The notes beneath the pieces are model-generated. The model ran no database searches and had not been told where the DNA came from. It worked only from the letters and a program-made list of their open reading frames with translations. A DNA stretch of 64,000 bases from JBAZYK01 sp964582265 (GTDB taxonomy: Bacteria; Patescibacteriota; Gracilibacteria; UBA1369), in the NCBI GenBank assembly GCA_964582265.1, contig CAZOQT010000002.1, positions 8,879 through 72,878 on the forward strand. The letters are read 5' to 3'. Made by a program: the position numbers and the translations under genes. Positions 25,833-35,110 of the stretch are shown here, one piece after another (within the stretch, counting starts at the first letter, position 1; each line of letters starts with the position of its first letter).

Positions 25833-26156
25833 ATGTTTCATCCATTTCAAAAATTTCTGCAAAAAGCTGCCGGAGAATATAGCTTTACCAAACAAATGAA
25901 GGCGATTCAGGTTTGTCAGGAGTATCGCAATATTGCACCGGGGTTATTGCCCGAAGGTGCGCTAAAGGAAACTTTTCCCAAATCTTTTGATGAAGCGCGG
26001 GCGATTTTGACAATTGGCATTTATAATTCGATGTGGGCACAAGTTGTAACAATGAAAAGGCAGCAAATTATGGAAGGGATCAATCAAAAATTCGGAACTG
26101 ATGCCGTAAAAACAGTAAGAGTTGAAGTTTGCGAAAAAACAGAAGAAAACGGCTAA
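25833..26156 (+). CDS. DciA-like (DUF721) protein
   Basis: 107 aa. The C-terminal half (AILTIGIYNSMWAQVVTMKR ... IMEGINQKFG ... VKTVRVEV) has the DUF721/DciA pattern: L-x-V-x-V-x-[ND]-x-x-W-x-x-x-L/V, then helix and a final strand. DciA loads or activates replicative helicase DnaB in bacteria lacking DnaC. The N-terminal part (AAGEYSFTKQMKAIQVCQEY) is the usual variable helix. Assignment by pattern, moderate confidence. It lies 11 bp after the GT4 gene. Confidence 0.6.
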   Translation: MFHPFQKFLQKAAGEYSFTKQMKAIQVCQEYRNIAPGLLPEGALKETFPKSFDEARAILTIGIYNSMWAQVVTMKRQQIMEGINQKFGTDAVKTVRVEVCEKTEENG

Positions 26157-26210
26157 AATAAGCCGTCTTTAGTTTAAAATTGACCATTGCACTTTTAACG
26201 CGGTTTGGGT

Positions 26211-28175
26211 ATGCTTGGCAGGGCTTTAGAGAAGGCTTTATTTGAGCAATACAATATGCAACTTAATGATTTAACCTGGATGATAGGCGGGGAAGCTGGC
26301 TTTGGAATCCAGAGCGCTGGCCATATTTTTGCGCTTGCTGCTGCGCGTGGTGGGCTGCAGGCATTTGGCACCGCGGAATATCCTTCACTTATTCGTGGTG
26401 GGCATAATAGTGATGTTATCCGCATTGCGGACAAAGAAGTGATGGTTCATAAAGAAAAACTGGACCTGCTGCTGGCTATGAACAAAGAGACTTTGGATTT
26501 GCATTTACATGAAATTGTACAAGGCGGAGGAGTGGTTTTTGATGCGGATGTAATCAAGCCAGAAAGTATAAAAATACCTGATGGTGTGAAAGTTTTTGCA
26601 GTTCCTTTAAAAAAAATCGCGATTGAAAAAGGGAAGGGCGATATTACCAGAAATACCGTTGGGGTCGCGGCTTGTTTTGCCCTGGTAGATTATGATTTGG
26701 AGATTTTGTTTACATTACTGCGCGAGATGTTTGGCAAAAAAGGGGAGCAAATGGTTGCTAATAACATTGCAGCGGCTCAGGCTGGTTATGATTATGTTAA
26801 GCAAAATTACGCTGGAAAATTCGATTATAAATTGCAAAAAGTTGAAGGGCAGCCAAAGCGCATGCTTCTAACGGGAAACGATGCGCTGTGTTTGGGGGCA
26901 CTAAAAGCCGGATGCAAATTCGTGGCTGAATACCCAATGACTCCAAGCTCTTCGATTTTGCATTTTATGGCTGCAAATGCAAAAGACTACAATGTTATTG
27001 TTAAGCATACAGAGGATGAAATCGCGGCTATGAATATGGTGGTTGGCGCAGGCTGGGCGGGGGTTAGAGCCATGACCGGAACCAGCGGTGGTGGATTTTC
27101 TTTGATGGTGGAAGCTTTGGGCTTTGCAGGAATGTGTGAAGTCCCCGTGGTTTGCGTGAATGTGCAAAGACCTGGTCCATCGACAGGACTTCCAACTAGA
27201 ACAGAACAAGGAGATTTGCAGTTTGTTTTGCACGCATCGCAAGGGGAGTTCCCAAGGATAGTTGTTGCGCCAGGAGACTTTGAAGAAAATTTTTATTTAA
27301 CTTTTGACGCCTTTAATTTGGCGGAAAAATATCAAACGCCAGTAATTATTTTGAGTGATAAACATTTGGCGGAAAGCGTAAAAACAGTTGAGCCTTTTAA
27401 GACAGAAGGCTTAAAAGTAAATCGTGGAAAATTGCTTAGCCAGAGTGAACTTGAAAAATTGATTGCGCAAAGTCAGGAATATTTAAAGAGCAAAGGCATG
27501 GACTCCTTGCCGCCAAAAACGGCCGAGCAGTGGGCTATCCGCGGCTTTAACGGAGTTGCTCCCGCAGAAAATTATTTGTCTCCAGATGATAATTTTATGC
27601 GTTATAAATTAACCGAGGATGGAATTTCTTATCGTACAATTCCGGGAATGCCAGGCGGAATCCATCGTGCCGCAACAGATGAACATGATGAAACTGGTGA
27701 CCTTACTGAAAATCCAGATAAGCGTAGTTTGATGGTAGAAAAGCGCGCTAGAAAATTGGCGGGGGCTTTAGCAGAAATTCCTGCGCCACATTTGATAAAT
27801 TTTAAACGCGAACCTGTTGCTCTTAAGGATGCCGGAAACGCAGATATTACTTTTGTAACTTGGGGATCGCCAAAAGAAGCGCTGCTAGAGGTGATGGAAC
27901 AGTTAGAAGCGGAAGGCGTTAAGGCGCAAATGTTGCAAATTGTTTATATGTCGCCATTCCATAGCAAGGAAATTGGTGAAATTTTACGCGCCTGCAAGTT
28001 GACCGTTGATGTTGAAATGAATAACGAAGCGCAATTGGCGGCGTTAATAACCGAAAAAACAGGATTCTTTATTCACGAGAAAATTTTGAAATATAGCGGC
28101 AGGCAATTTACCGCGCATGAGATTTTTGACAAAGTTAAAGAAATATTAATTAAAATTTATGGCAATAGAACTTAA
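26211..28175 (+). CDS. 2-oxoacid:acceptor (ferredoxin) oxidoreductase, alpha/gamma subunit
   Basis: 654 aa from the ATG at 26211; a TTG at 26205 and an ATG at 26256 are other possible starts. The N-terminal gamma domain (WMIGGEAGFGIQSAGHIFAL, YPSLIRGGHNSDVIRI) is fused to the alpha part (GCKFVAEYPMTPSSSILHFM, VKHTEDEIAAMNMVVGAGWA, GTSGGGFSLMVEALGFAGMC). This is the KorA/VorA-like arrangement of enzymes that oxidatively decarboxylate 2-oxoacids to acyl-CoA with ferredoxin as acceptor. Specificity (2-oxoglutarate, pyruvate or other) cannot be decided. It overlaps the beta-subunit gene by 17 bp. Confidence 0.93.
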   Translation: MLGRALEKALFEQYNMQLNDLTWMIGGEAGFGIQSAGHIFALAAARGGLQAFGTAEYPSLIRGGHNSDVIRIADKEVMVHKEKLDLLLAMNKETLDLHLHEIVQGGGVVFDADVIKPESIKIPDGVKVFAVPLKKIAIEKGKGDITRNTVGVAACFALVDYDLEILFTLLREMFGKKGEQMVANNIAAAQAGYDYVKQNYAGKFDYKLQKVEGQPKRMLLTGNDALCLGALKAGCKFVAEYPMTPSSSILHFMAANAKDYNVIVKHTEDEIAAMNMVVGAGWAGVRAMTGTSGGGFSLMVEALGFAGMCEVPVVCVNVQRPGPSTGLPTRTEQGDLQFVLHASQGEFPRIVVAPGDFEENFYLTFDAFNLAEKYQTPVIILSDKHLAESVKTVEPFKTEGLKVNRGKLLSQSELEKLIAQSQEYLKSKGMDSLPPKTAEQWAIRGFNGVAPAENYLSPDDNFMRYKLTEDGISYRTIPGMPGGIHRAATDEHDETGDLTENPDKRSLMVEKRARKLAGALAEIPAPHLINFKREPVALKDAGNADITFVTWGSPKEALLEVMEQLEAEGVKAQMLQIVYMSPFHSKEIGEILRACKLTVDVEMNNEAQLAALITEKTGFFIHEKILKYSGRQFTAHEIFDKVKEILIKIYGNRT

Positions 28176-29019
28176 AGATTTTAATACAGTTGCTAAACCG
28201 GACTGGTGCCCGGGTTGCGGAGATTTTGGCATTCAGGTTGCGGTAAAACAGGCTTTGGTTAATTTGCAAATTGAACCACATAATGTGGCGATTGTGGCGG
28301 GAATTGGATGTAGCAGCAAATTAACACACTGGGTAGATACTTATGGTTTACATGCCCTGCATGGAAGATCTTTACCGCCAGCCGTCGCCGTAAAATTTGC
28401 AAACCCTAAACTCACAGTGATTGCTGATGGTGGTGATGGTGATGGTTACGGAATTGGTATGGGCCACTTTATCCACACCATGAGAAGAAATGTAGACATG
28501 GTTTATTTGGTTCATGACAACATGGTTTATGGCCTAACTAAAGGACAAGCCACACCGACTAGTCAAAAAGGATACAAGTCTCCATCTACACCCTTTGGAG
28601 TGATTGAACAGCCTATCAATCCTATTGCGCTCGCGTTAACTGCCGGTGCGACTTTTGTTGCCCGCGGTTCAGCAGGAGATGCCATCCATTTAGCAAAACT
28701 GATTGAAGAAGGCATAAAACACAAAGGGTTTGCTTTGATTGATATCTTCCAGCCATGCGTAACGTTCAACAAAATAAACACTTATGCATATTACATGCAA
28801 AATTGTTATAAGCTGGAAAGTGATCCTAACTTTGACCCGACCAACTTTGGAATGGCCATGGAAAAGGCTATGCAGACTGATAAATTGCCGATTGGGATTT
28901 TTTATAAAACAGAAAGGCCAACTTATGAAGAACAGGACCCAGCAAATAATGGCATTTCTGCGGTTGATTTGGATATTTTTAATATAGACCTGACCAAGGC
29001 TATGCAAAAATACTTCTAA
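28159..29019 (+). CDS. 2-oxoacid:acceptor oxidoreductase, beta (TPP) subunit
   Basis: 286 aa. TPP-binding subunit: KPDWCPGCGDFGIQ (CxxC of the iron-sulfur/TPP part), GIGCSSKLTHWVDTYGLHAL, VIADGGDGDGYGIGMGHFIH with the GDG(x)...N metal site (GDGDGYGIG, DNMVYGLT), and KGQATPTS. A third cluster-ligand Cys sits in QPCVTFN, as in KorB. Overlap with the alpha gene indicates coupled translation of a heterodimer. No ferredoxin gene is adjacent. Confidence 0.95.
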   Translation: MAIELKDFNTVAKPDWCPGCGDFGIQVAVKQALVNLQIEPHNVAIVAGIGCSSKLTHWVDTYGLHALHGRSLPPAVAVKFANPKLTVIADGGDGDGYGIGMGHFIHTMRRNVDMVYLVHDNMVYGLTKGQATPTSQKGYKSPSTPFGVIEQPINPIALALTAGATFVARGSAGDAIHLAKLIEEGIKHKGFALIDIFQPCVTFNKINTYAYYMQNCYKLESDPNFDPTNFGMAMEKAMQTDKLPIGIFYKTERPTYEEQDPANNGISAVDLDIFNIDLTKAMQKYF

Positions 29020-29063
29020 ATACGTATGTGTTGCGCTATGCCAGCACATTTCCTTGACGTATT
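29019..29063 (+). other. Two-part hairpin after the oxidoreductase operon
   Basis: Outer stem AATACGT/ACGTATT (29019-29025, 29057-29063) and inner stem ATGTGTTG/CAGCACAT (29026-29033, 29042-29049, one G-T pair). Starting at the korB-type stop codon. A long U run does not follow, so termination is possible but unproven. Confidence 0.4.
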
Positions 29064-29155
29064 CGTATTTGTAGAATATGTTTTGTTATTAATTAAAAAT
29101 TATTCATCCAGTCTCCGGTGAAAATCGGAATGTTTTATATTTTTATTTTACAAAT

Positions 29156-29812
29156 ATGCGTTCACTAGAAACTGCTCTTTTGGCTACTGCATTATCCTTG
29201 CAAAGCTGCGACCCAAAACCCACACCAATCCAGCGGGATTCACAAATTGCTCCAATAGCTTCACCTGATACACAAACAGGATCCACAAATGAGAAGAATG
29301 GTGTGGACGTTGGTAAAGGTTTACATATTGGCCCCCAACAATATGGATCCTCCTGCTTACGCGGCATAGGTGACACATACGACCTGTGCCTAAAGATTAA
29401 AAGAGACGTACAAAATTCTGTTTTTGGACAAAATGCTCCTCCGAACGACATGAAAATAACCCCTTACTGCAACGGACTTTCTGCATATGCCCTAAAAAGC
29501 ATTGAAGAATCGGCACGTTGTGATGAAGCTGTTATGGAAATCGTGCAAAATTGTGAAACAGAAGGGAAAAAAGAAAACCTGGAATTTTTGGTGGAATTAA
29601 GATCCTTAAGGGACAGGCTTGCTGATGTGGTAGCTACAGCGATTGATGATAGATTTCGTGAACGTTGCAAAGGTGATTTTAAATTTAAAGGTGGCAAAAA
29701 CTATGCCGATGAAATGGCGAATTTAGTGGGAGCATTTAATGAAAAAGAAGAAAAAGTTAAGGCTGGCTTGAAGGGAGCAAAAGTTAAGACCCTAAAGAAA
29801 TACAAAAATTAA
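29156..29812 (+). CDS. Predicted lipoprotein, unknown function
   Basis: 218 aa. Short signal peptide with lipobox LQSC (Cys at residue 18), then an Asp/Pro/Thr-rich linker. The rest is helical and rich in Cys (SSCLRGIGDTYDLCLKIK, YCNGL, RCDEAVMEIVQNCETEG). Six or more Cys outside the lipobox may form disulfides. No family recognised. Monocistronic, between the oxidoreductase and queG. Confidence 0.65.
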   Translation: MRSLETALLATALSLQSCDPKPTPIQRDSQIAPIASPDTQTGSTNEKNGVDVGKGLHIGPQQYGSSCLRGIGDTYDLCLKIKRDVQNSVFGQNAPPNDMKITPYCNGLSAYALKSIEESARCDEAVMEIVQNCETEGKKENLEFLVELRSLRDRLADVVATAIDDRFRERCKGDFKFKGGKNYADEMANLVGAFNEKEEKVKAGLKGAKVKTLKKYKN

Positions 29813-29858
29813 CCAGCGCTTTCCACCAAGACAATTTCATTGCTTACTGGGAGAATAA

Positions 29859-30836
29859 TTATTTTGAGGTTGGCTGTGGGCGCTGTGCATTTTGACTATT
29901 TTTGTGCGCGATTTTGGCATTGCGGATAAGCCCCTTTCTTTTAGCGCGCATTACAGGGGATCCGGCAAAACGTTTTAAGAATTCTTCGTCCGTTTTTAGG
30001 TTTAAAATTTCTTGAAGCGCAATGGAAGACCCGGCTATTTTGACCGCCTTTAGCGCTTCCAACGTTAGAGGTTTGGCATTTATTTTGTTGTATGGGCATA
30101 CTTCCTGGCAAATATCGCAGCCAAAAATCAGATTGCCCATGGGCTTGTGAAATTGCGCCGGAATTTCTTCACGGTTTTCTATGGTGAGATACGAGATGCA
30201 GCGCCGCGCGTCCAGTTTGCCAGGGGCAATGATTGCCTGCGTTGGACAAGCCTTTTGACAGCGGTCACAAGTCCCGCACGTGCCATCGCGCGGCGCATCG
30301 GAATCCAATTCCAACGTGGTTAATATTTCTCCAAGCAGTACAAAAGACCCAAACTCCGGTGTAATTAAAGTAGTGTTTTTGCCAATAAAACCCAGTCCGG
30401 CCTTAACTGCGTAATTTTTTTCCAGGATCGGTCCGGAATCAACACATATAAAATTTTTTGAATCCGGTGCGATTTTTTGAATAAACTCGTTTAATTGTTT
30501 AAGGATTTTTTTTATGACTTTATGATAATCACGACCAAAAGCATATCGGGCTAAACGCCCTTCATTCGGCGGAGTCGCCGGGACATCGCGATAATAATTA
30601 ATTCCAATCACAATGACACTTTTTGCGCCCTGCAAAAGCTCCTGAGGCCTTACCCTTTTTTGATAATTTTCCAAATAGGCCATCTGCCCATGGCGGCCTT
30701 CCTTGATAAAATCGGCTAAATTTTGTTCTGCGCGTTCATCGTAATTCGCTGGCGCAATGCCGATTAAGTCTACACCCAGACTACTGGCAAAATGTTTAAT
30801 TTTATCACTTATTTTTTCTGAGGGATTAGCCAGCAT
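29859..30836 (-). CDS. queG: Epoxyqueuosine reductase QueG
   Basis: 325 aa. Reduces epoxyqueuosine to queuosine in tRNA using cobalamin and two [4Fe-4S] clusters. Signs: DLIGIAPANYDERAEQNLAD, YARYAFGRDYHKVIKKIL-like GRLARYAFGRDYHKVI, VDSGPILEKNYAVKAGLGFI, then CGTCDRCQKACPTQAI and CDICQEVCPYN, the two ferredoxin-like cluster motifs. Full length. Its cobalamin need agrees with the adenosyltransferase gene at 14540. No queA, queF or tgt is in the window. Confidence 0.93.
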   Translation of the reverse strand: MLANPSEKISDKIKHFASSLGVDLIGIAPANYDERAEQNLADFIKEGRHGQMAYLENYQKRVRPQELLQGAKSVIVIGINYYRDVPATPPNEGRLARYAFGRDYHKVIKKILKQLNEFIQKIAPDSKNFICVDSGPILEKNYAVKAGLGFIGKNTTLITPEFGSFVLLGEILTTLELDSDAPRDGTCGTCDRCQKACPTQAIIAPGKLDARRCISYLTIENREEIPAQFHKPMGNLIFGCDICQEVCPYNKINAKPLTLEALKAVKIAGSSIALQEILNLKTDEEFLKRFAGSPVMRAKRKGLIRNAKIAHKNSQNAQRPQPTSK

Positions 30837-30929
30837 TTAACTTGTGATATGTTTTAAGCCCAGGCAGCTCAGCATAACATGACTTTTTTCTGTTGGGAAT
30901 GGCACCTTCTGTAATTTTACTTAGTACTA

Positions 30930-30958
30930 TTGCGTCGTATTCAAGCTTTCGCTATACT
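30930..30958 (+). promoter_or_regulatory. Predicted sigma70 promoter for carB
   Basis: TTGCGT (30930-30935), 17-nt spacer, TATACT (30953-30958). It predicts a leader of about 110 nt before carB. Confidence 0.6.
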
Positions 30959-30964
30959 CTGTTG

Positions 30965-31075
30965 CGATAAGAACTTGATGGCTTCCTAAAGGGCAATTTA
31001 GCTCCAGCACAGCAAGACTAAGCTTGGCAGCGCATCAAGCCGGAAATTTTTGCGAAAGTTAACTTAATTTCAGCA
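30965..31075 (+). promoter_or_regulatory. Possible structured 5' leader of carB
   Basis: CTTGATG (30974-30980) pairs perfectly with CATCAAG (31033-31039), closing a 52-nt internal region rich in G/C and with further short complementary segments. It resembles the P1 helix of a cis-regulatory RNA, but I match it to no known riboswitch and see no terminator hairpin. Confidence 0.3.
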
Positions 31076-34000
31076 ATGGCTTCAAGCCTCACTACCGCTC
31101 AAAAACCATCTAAAAAGACTCATCCCAAAAAGGTGATTATCCTTGGGTCCGGCGCTCTTAAGATTGGAGAAGCGGGGGAGTTTGATTATTCCGGTTCTCA
31201 AGCCATTAAGGCGCTAAAGCAAGAAGGGATCTTTACAGTACTGATAAATCCAAACATAGCCACAAACCAAACCAGCAAAGGACTTGCGGATAAGGTTTAT
31301 TTTTTGCCAGTGAATGCTTATTTTGTCGAGAAAATCATCGCCAAAGAAAAACCGGATGGTATTTTGCTGACTTTTGGCGGCCAAACTGCGCTTAATTGTG
31401 GAGTTGAGCTTCATGAAAAAGGTATTTTGAAAAAATACAATGTGCGGGTTTTGGGAACACAAGTAGAGGCAATTCAAAAAACAGAAGATCGTGAACTTTT
31501 TAATAACGAAATGGCTTCAATTGGTATGAAAGTGCCAAAGAGCATTGCCTGCAAAAGCAAGGCGGAAGGTATGCGCGCTGCGGAAAAAATTGGGTATCCG
31601 GTTATTATTCGTGCAGCTTTTGCGCTTGGCGGAAAAGGCTCTGGCTTTGCTTACACAGAAGCGGAATTGGATAACTTACTAGAGACTGCGTTCGCTTATT
31701 CTCCACAGGTTTTAGTGGAAGAAAATTTGAAAGGGTGGAAAGAAGTGGAATATGAAGTAGTGCGTGATCAATATGATAACTGTATTACGGTTTGTAATAT
31801 GGAAAATTTTGATCCGCTGGGAATTCATACTGGGGAATCTATTGTTGTTGCGCCTTCACAAACTTTAAGCAATCGTGAATATCATTATTTGCGTGAAATT
31901 GCCATTAAAGTGATTAGGCATTTGGGGATCGTGGGTGAGTGCAACATTCAGTATGCGCTAGATCCAAAATCTGAAGATTACAGAATTATTGAAGTTAATG
32001 CGAGACTAAGCCGCAGCTCTGCCTTGGCGAGTAAAGCAACCGGATATCCGCTGGCACATGTGGCTGCAAAATTATCACTGGGCTATAGTTTGCCGGAATT
32101 AAAAAATGCCGTAACCAAGACCACAACTGCTTGTTTTGAACCAGCTCTTGATTATTTGGCGCTCAAAATTCCACGCTGGGATTTGGATAAATTCCGAAGA
32201 GTTTCTCATGAAATTTCTTCAGAAATGAAATCGGTTGGAGAAATTATGGCGATCGGCAGAAGCTTTGAAGAAGTAATCCAAAAAGGCTTACGCATGCTGC
32301 AAATTGGTCTTTATGGCTTTGTGGCAAACGACAAACTTGGTATTAAGCATCAGGATCTGGAATACGAAATAAGCCACCCAACGCCAAGACGCATTGTGGC
32401 GATTGCGGAAGCTCTGCAAAAAGGAATGAGCACTGAAAAAATTAATAAACTTTCTGGTATTGATTTGTGGTTTTTGGATAAGTTAAAAAATATTGTGGAA
32501 AGTGAAAATCAAGTTAAGAAGCAGAAAGATTTACCTACTGCGTTGCTTAAAAAGGCTAAACAACAGGGATTTTCTGATAAGCAATTGGCAGAACTTACAG
32601 ATCGAACTGAAAAAGATATCCGCAATCATCGTAAAAAATTGGGAGTTGTACCTGTGGTCAAACAAATTGACACTATGGCGGGGGAATATCCGGCAAAAAC
32701 AAACTATCTTTATCTGACTTATCATGGAGAAGAAGATGATATTTCTTTTGCCAAAAAAGCTGTAGGTAAAAAACGCGCTAAAAAGAAAATGATTGTTCTT
32801 GGATCTGGGCCTTATGCTATTGGCACTTCTGTTGAATTTGACTGGTGCTGCGTGAATGCGCTTACTACGGTGGGCAAATCCGGCTATGAAACAATTATGA
32901 TTAACTATAATCCGGAAACCGTTTCTACGGATTATGATATGTCCGACAAGTTGTATTTTGATGAACTTTCGCTGGAAAGAGTGATGGATATTTTTGAAAA
33001 AGAAAAGCCGGAGGGAATTTTTGTATCTATGGGTGGACAGGTTCCAAATAATTTAGCCCTAAAATTAGCGCAGGAAAAAATTAAAATCATGGGAACAACA
33101 GCGGAAAATATTGACCGTGCGGAAGATCGTCACAAGTTTTCACAAATGCTGGATAAATTGGGTGTGGATCAGCCAAAATGGAAGGAGCTCGCAGATATAA
33201 ATCAGGTGAAAAAATTCGCAGAAGATGTTGGGTTTCCGGTATTGGTTCGTCCTTCATATGTGCTTTCTGGCGCGGCAATGAGCGTTGCGCATACAGAAGA
33301 AACGTTGATGGCCTTCTTGAATAAAGCGACCAGAATTTCTAATGATGCGCCTGTAGTTGTGAGCAAATTTGAAACCGGCGCAAAAGAAATTGAAATTGAC
33401 GCAGTGGCTTTAAATGGCGACATTTTGATATATGCCATCGCTGAGCATATTGAAAATGCTGGTGTGCATTCCGGTGATGCTTCGATTGTTTTGCCTCCGC
33501 AAAAACTTTACATTGAAACCATTCGCAGAATTAAAGACGTAACTAAAAAGATCGCGCGCGAACTTAAAATTACCGGTCCATTTAATATTCAATTTTTGGC
33601 TAAGAGCAATCAAGTTAAAGTGATTGAATGCAATTTACGCGCTAGTCGTTCTTTCCCATTTTCTTCTAAAGTTACAGGTTATAATTTTATTGAAATTGCG
33701 ACCCAGGCAATGCTTGGGGTTAAAAAATTAGAACATTTCCGCAAGCAAAGTTATAGAACCTTGGACTTGGACCATGTTGGCGTTAAGGTTTCACAATTTT
33801 CATTTTCCAGACTTAAAGGTGCTGATCCGGTTTTGGGCGTAGAAATGGCCTCAACCGGGGAAGTAGCATGTTTTGGAAATGACATGTATGAAGCCTTTTT
33901 GAAATCGATGATTTCTGTGGGATTTAAGATTCCGGAAAAACGAGTTTTATTGAGCATTGGAAAAATTCAAGATAAAGCTGACTTTTTGAATGCAGCAAGA

Positions 34001-34339
34001 AAATTGCAAAGCTTGGGATTTGAACTTTACGCTACTGAGGGGACTTCCGCATTCTTGAAAGAAAACGACATTGAAAACACTTTGGTGCATAAAATCAGCA
34101 GCAAAAAGAAACCTGATTTGTTGGATAACATGGCGGGAGGAAAGATTCACTTGGTGATAAATATTCCAAAAAATTACAGCAGGGAAGAAGCTACTGATGG
34201 CTATTTGATCCGCAGGAAGGCAATTGATTTAAATATTCCACTGATCACAAATCTGCAAGTTGCAGAAGTGATTGCAGAAGCCCTAACCCGCTACAAACAG
34301 GACGATCTGAAGATCAAAGAGTGGAGTGAATATGCTTAG
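31076..34339 (+). CDS. carB: Carbamoyl-phosphate synthase large subunit
   Basis: 1087 aa, full length. Two ATP-grasp halves, the oligomerisation/linker region (LPTALLKKAKQQGFSDKQLA) and a C-terminal MGS-like allosteric domain (LGFELYATEGTSAFLKENDI). It makes carbamoyl phosphate for pyrimidine and arginine synthesis with the CarA glutaminase, which is not in the window. The N-terminus (LGSGALKIGEAGEFDYSGSQ, LINPNIATNQTSKGL, FGGQTALNCGVEL) follows the variant I know from Bacteroidetes and eukaryotic CPS rather than the common ...GPIVIGQACEFDYSGTQA form. Monocistronic with its own promoter. Confidence 0.95.
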   Translation: MASSLTTAQKPSKKTHPKKVIILGSGALKIGEAGEFDYSGSQAIKALKQEGIFTVLINPNIATNQTSKGLADKVYFLPVNAYFVEKIIAKEKPDGILLTFGGQTALNCGVELHEKGILKKYNVRVLGTQVEAIQKTEDRELFNNEMASIGMKVPKSIACKSKAEGMRAAEKIGYPVIIRAAFALGGKGSGFAYTEAELDNLLETAFAYSPQVLVEENLKGWKEVEYEVVRDQYDNCITVCNMENFDPLGIHTGESIVVAPSQTLSNREYHYLREIAIKVIRHLGIVGECNIQYALDPKSEDYRIIEVNARLSRSSALASKATGYPLAHVAAKLSLGYSLPELKNAVTKTTTACFEPALDYLALKIPRWDLDKFRRVSHEISSEMKSVGEIMAIGRSFEEVIQKGLRMLQIGLYGFVANDKLGIKHQDLEYEISHPTPRRIVAIAEALQKGMSTEKINKLSGIDLWFLDKLKNIVESENQVKKQKDLPTALLKKAKQQGFSDKQLAELTDRTEKDIRNHRKKLGVVPVVKQIDTMAGEYPAKTNYLYLTYHGEEDDISFAKKAVGKKRAKKKMIVLGSGPYAIGTSVEFDWCCVNALTTVGKSGYETIMINYNPETVSTDYDMSDKLYFDELSLERVMDIFEKEKPEGIFVSMGGQVPNNLALKLAQEKIKIMGTTAENIDRAEDRHKFSQMLDKLGVDQPKWKELADINQVKKFAEDVGFPVLVRPSYVLSGAAMSVAHTEETLMAFLNKATRISNDAPVVVSKFETGAKEIEIDAVALNGDILIYAIAEHIENAGVHSGDASIVLPPQKLYIETIRRIKDVTKKIARELKITGPFNIQFLAKSNQVKVIECNLRASRSFPFSSKVTGYNFIEIATQAMLGVKKLEHFRKQSYRTLDLDHVGVKVSQFSFSRLKGADPVLGVEMASTGEVACFGNDMYEAFLKSMISVGFKIPEKRVLLSIGKIQDKADFLNAARKLQSLGFELYATEGTSAFLKENDIENTLVHKISSKKKPDLLDNMAGGKIHLVINIPKNYSREEATDGYLIRRKAIDLNIPLITNLQVAEVIAEALTRYKQDDLKIKEWSEYA

Positions 34340-34426
34340 TTTTATGCGGGAGAATCAGGATTTTGCAATTGTTTTTTAAGCATATACGGGTAAAATGTTT
34401 TTACTTATTTTTACGTCTGCCTACGA

Positions 34427-35062
34427 ATGAATAGACTTGATACCCCTGTGCCCGATACGCTGCGCCCTGACAAACTAGCTGAGTATAGAGCACTTGCGCA
34501 CGCAAAAACTGTACCCATTTCAACACAGAAGACGACCGACCAAAGGAAAGCGTCCGGACGTTATTCCCTGCAAAATGATGATGTTCCATACGCGGTTCAT
34601 GTTACGCCGACACCTCCTCCGCCAGACTCACAGGACATAGACTTTGGCTATGGTGCAGCAGCTTTAATGGTTATAGATGACGCGCGGACTTCATCTAAAG
34701 CCCGCGAGACAGCTAGACCCATGATAGAAAAACACAATATCTCTATCATGTTTCAACGACTATCACCGGCCATAAAGGATTGCATAAAATGGCTGATTGC
34801 GAATCAATCCACACCCGAAAAATTTGCGCTTTTTTATAAGGATATATTGAGCCGAATTCCAGAGCTTAAGACTCATCTTTTTGATGATAATGTTGGCATT
34901 TTTAAAGTAGGGCAGTATGTAGGGGACCTAAAAATCGCGGCGATTGATCATAGCAGGGATATGCCGTGGATAACACTAACTCCGCCAAAGGATCCCAGAA
35001 ATGAAACATGCATGAACCTTAAGGATTTCTTAGAATTTGCGAGCCTGATTATTATGGTTTAA
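34427..35062 (+). CDS. Unknown 211-aa protein
   Basis: No family recognised. N-terminal 75 residues are Pro/Thr/Asp-rich and probably disordered (VTPTPPPPDSQDIDFGYG); residues 80-211 look like a folded alpha/beta domain with FQRLSPAIKDCIKWLI and KVGQYVGDLKIAAIDHSRDM. No signal peptide or membrane segment. It stands alone between carB and folE. Confidence 0.6.
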   Translation: MNRLDTPVPDTLRPDKLAEYRALAHAKTVPISTQKTTDQRKASGRYSLQNDDVPYAVHVTPTPPPPDSQDIDFGYGAAALMVIDDARTSSKARETARPMIEKHNISIMFQRLSPAIKDCIKWLIANQSTPEKFALFYKDILSRIPELKTHLFDDNVGIFKVGQYVGDLKIAAIDHSRDMPWITLTPPKDPRNETCMNLKDFLEFASLIIMV

Positions 35063-35110
35063 CATTTTTTCTGTTTAGTGCTATACAATGGAAGCCTAAT
35101 TTGACAGTAT

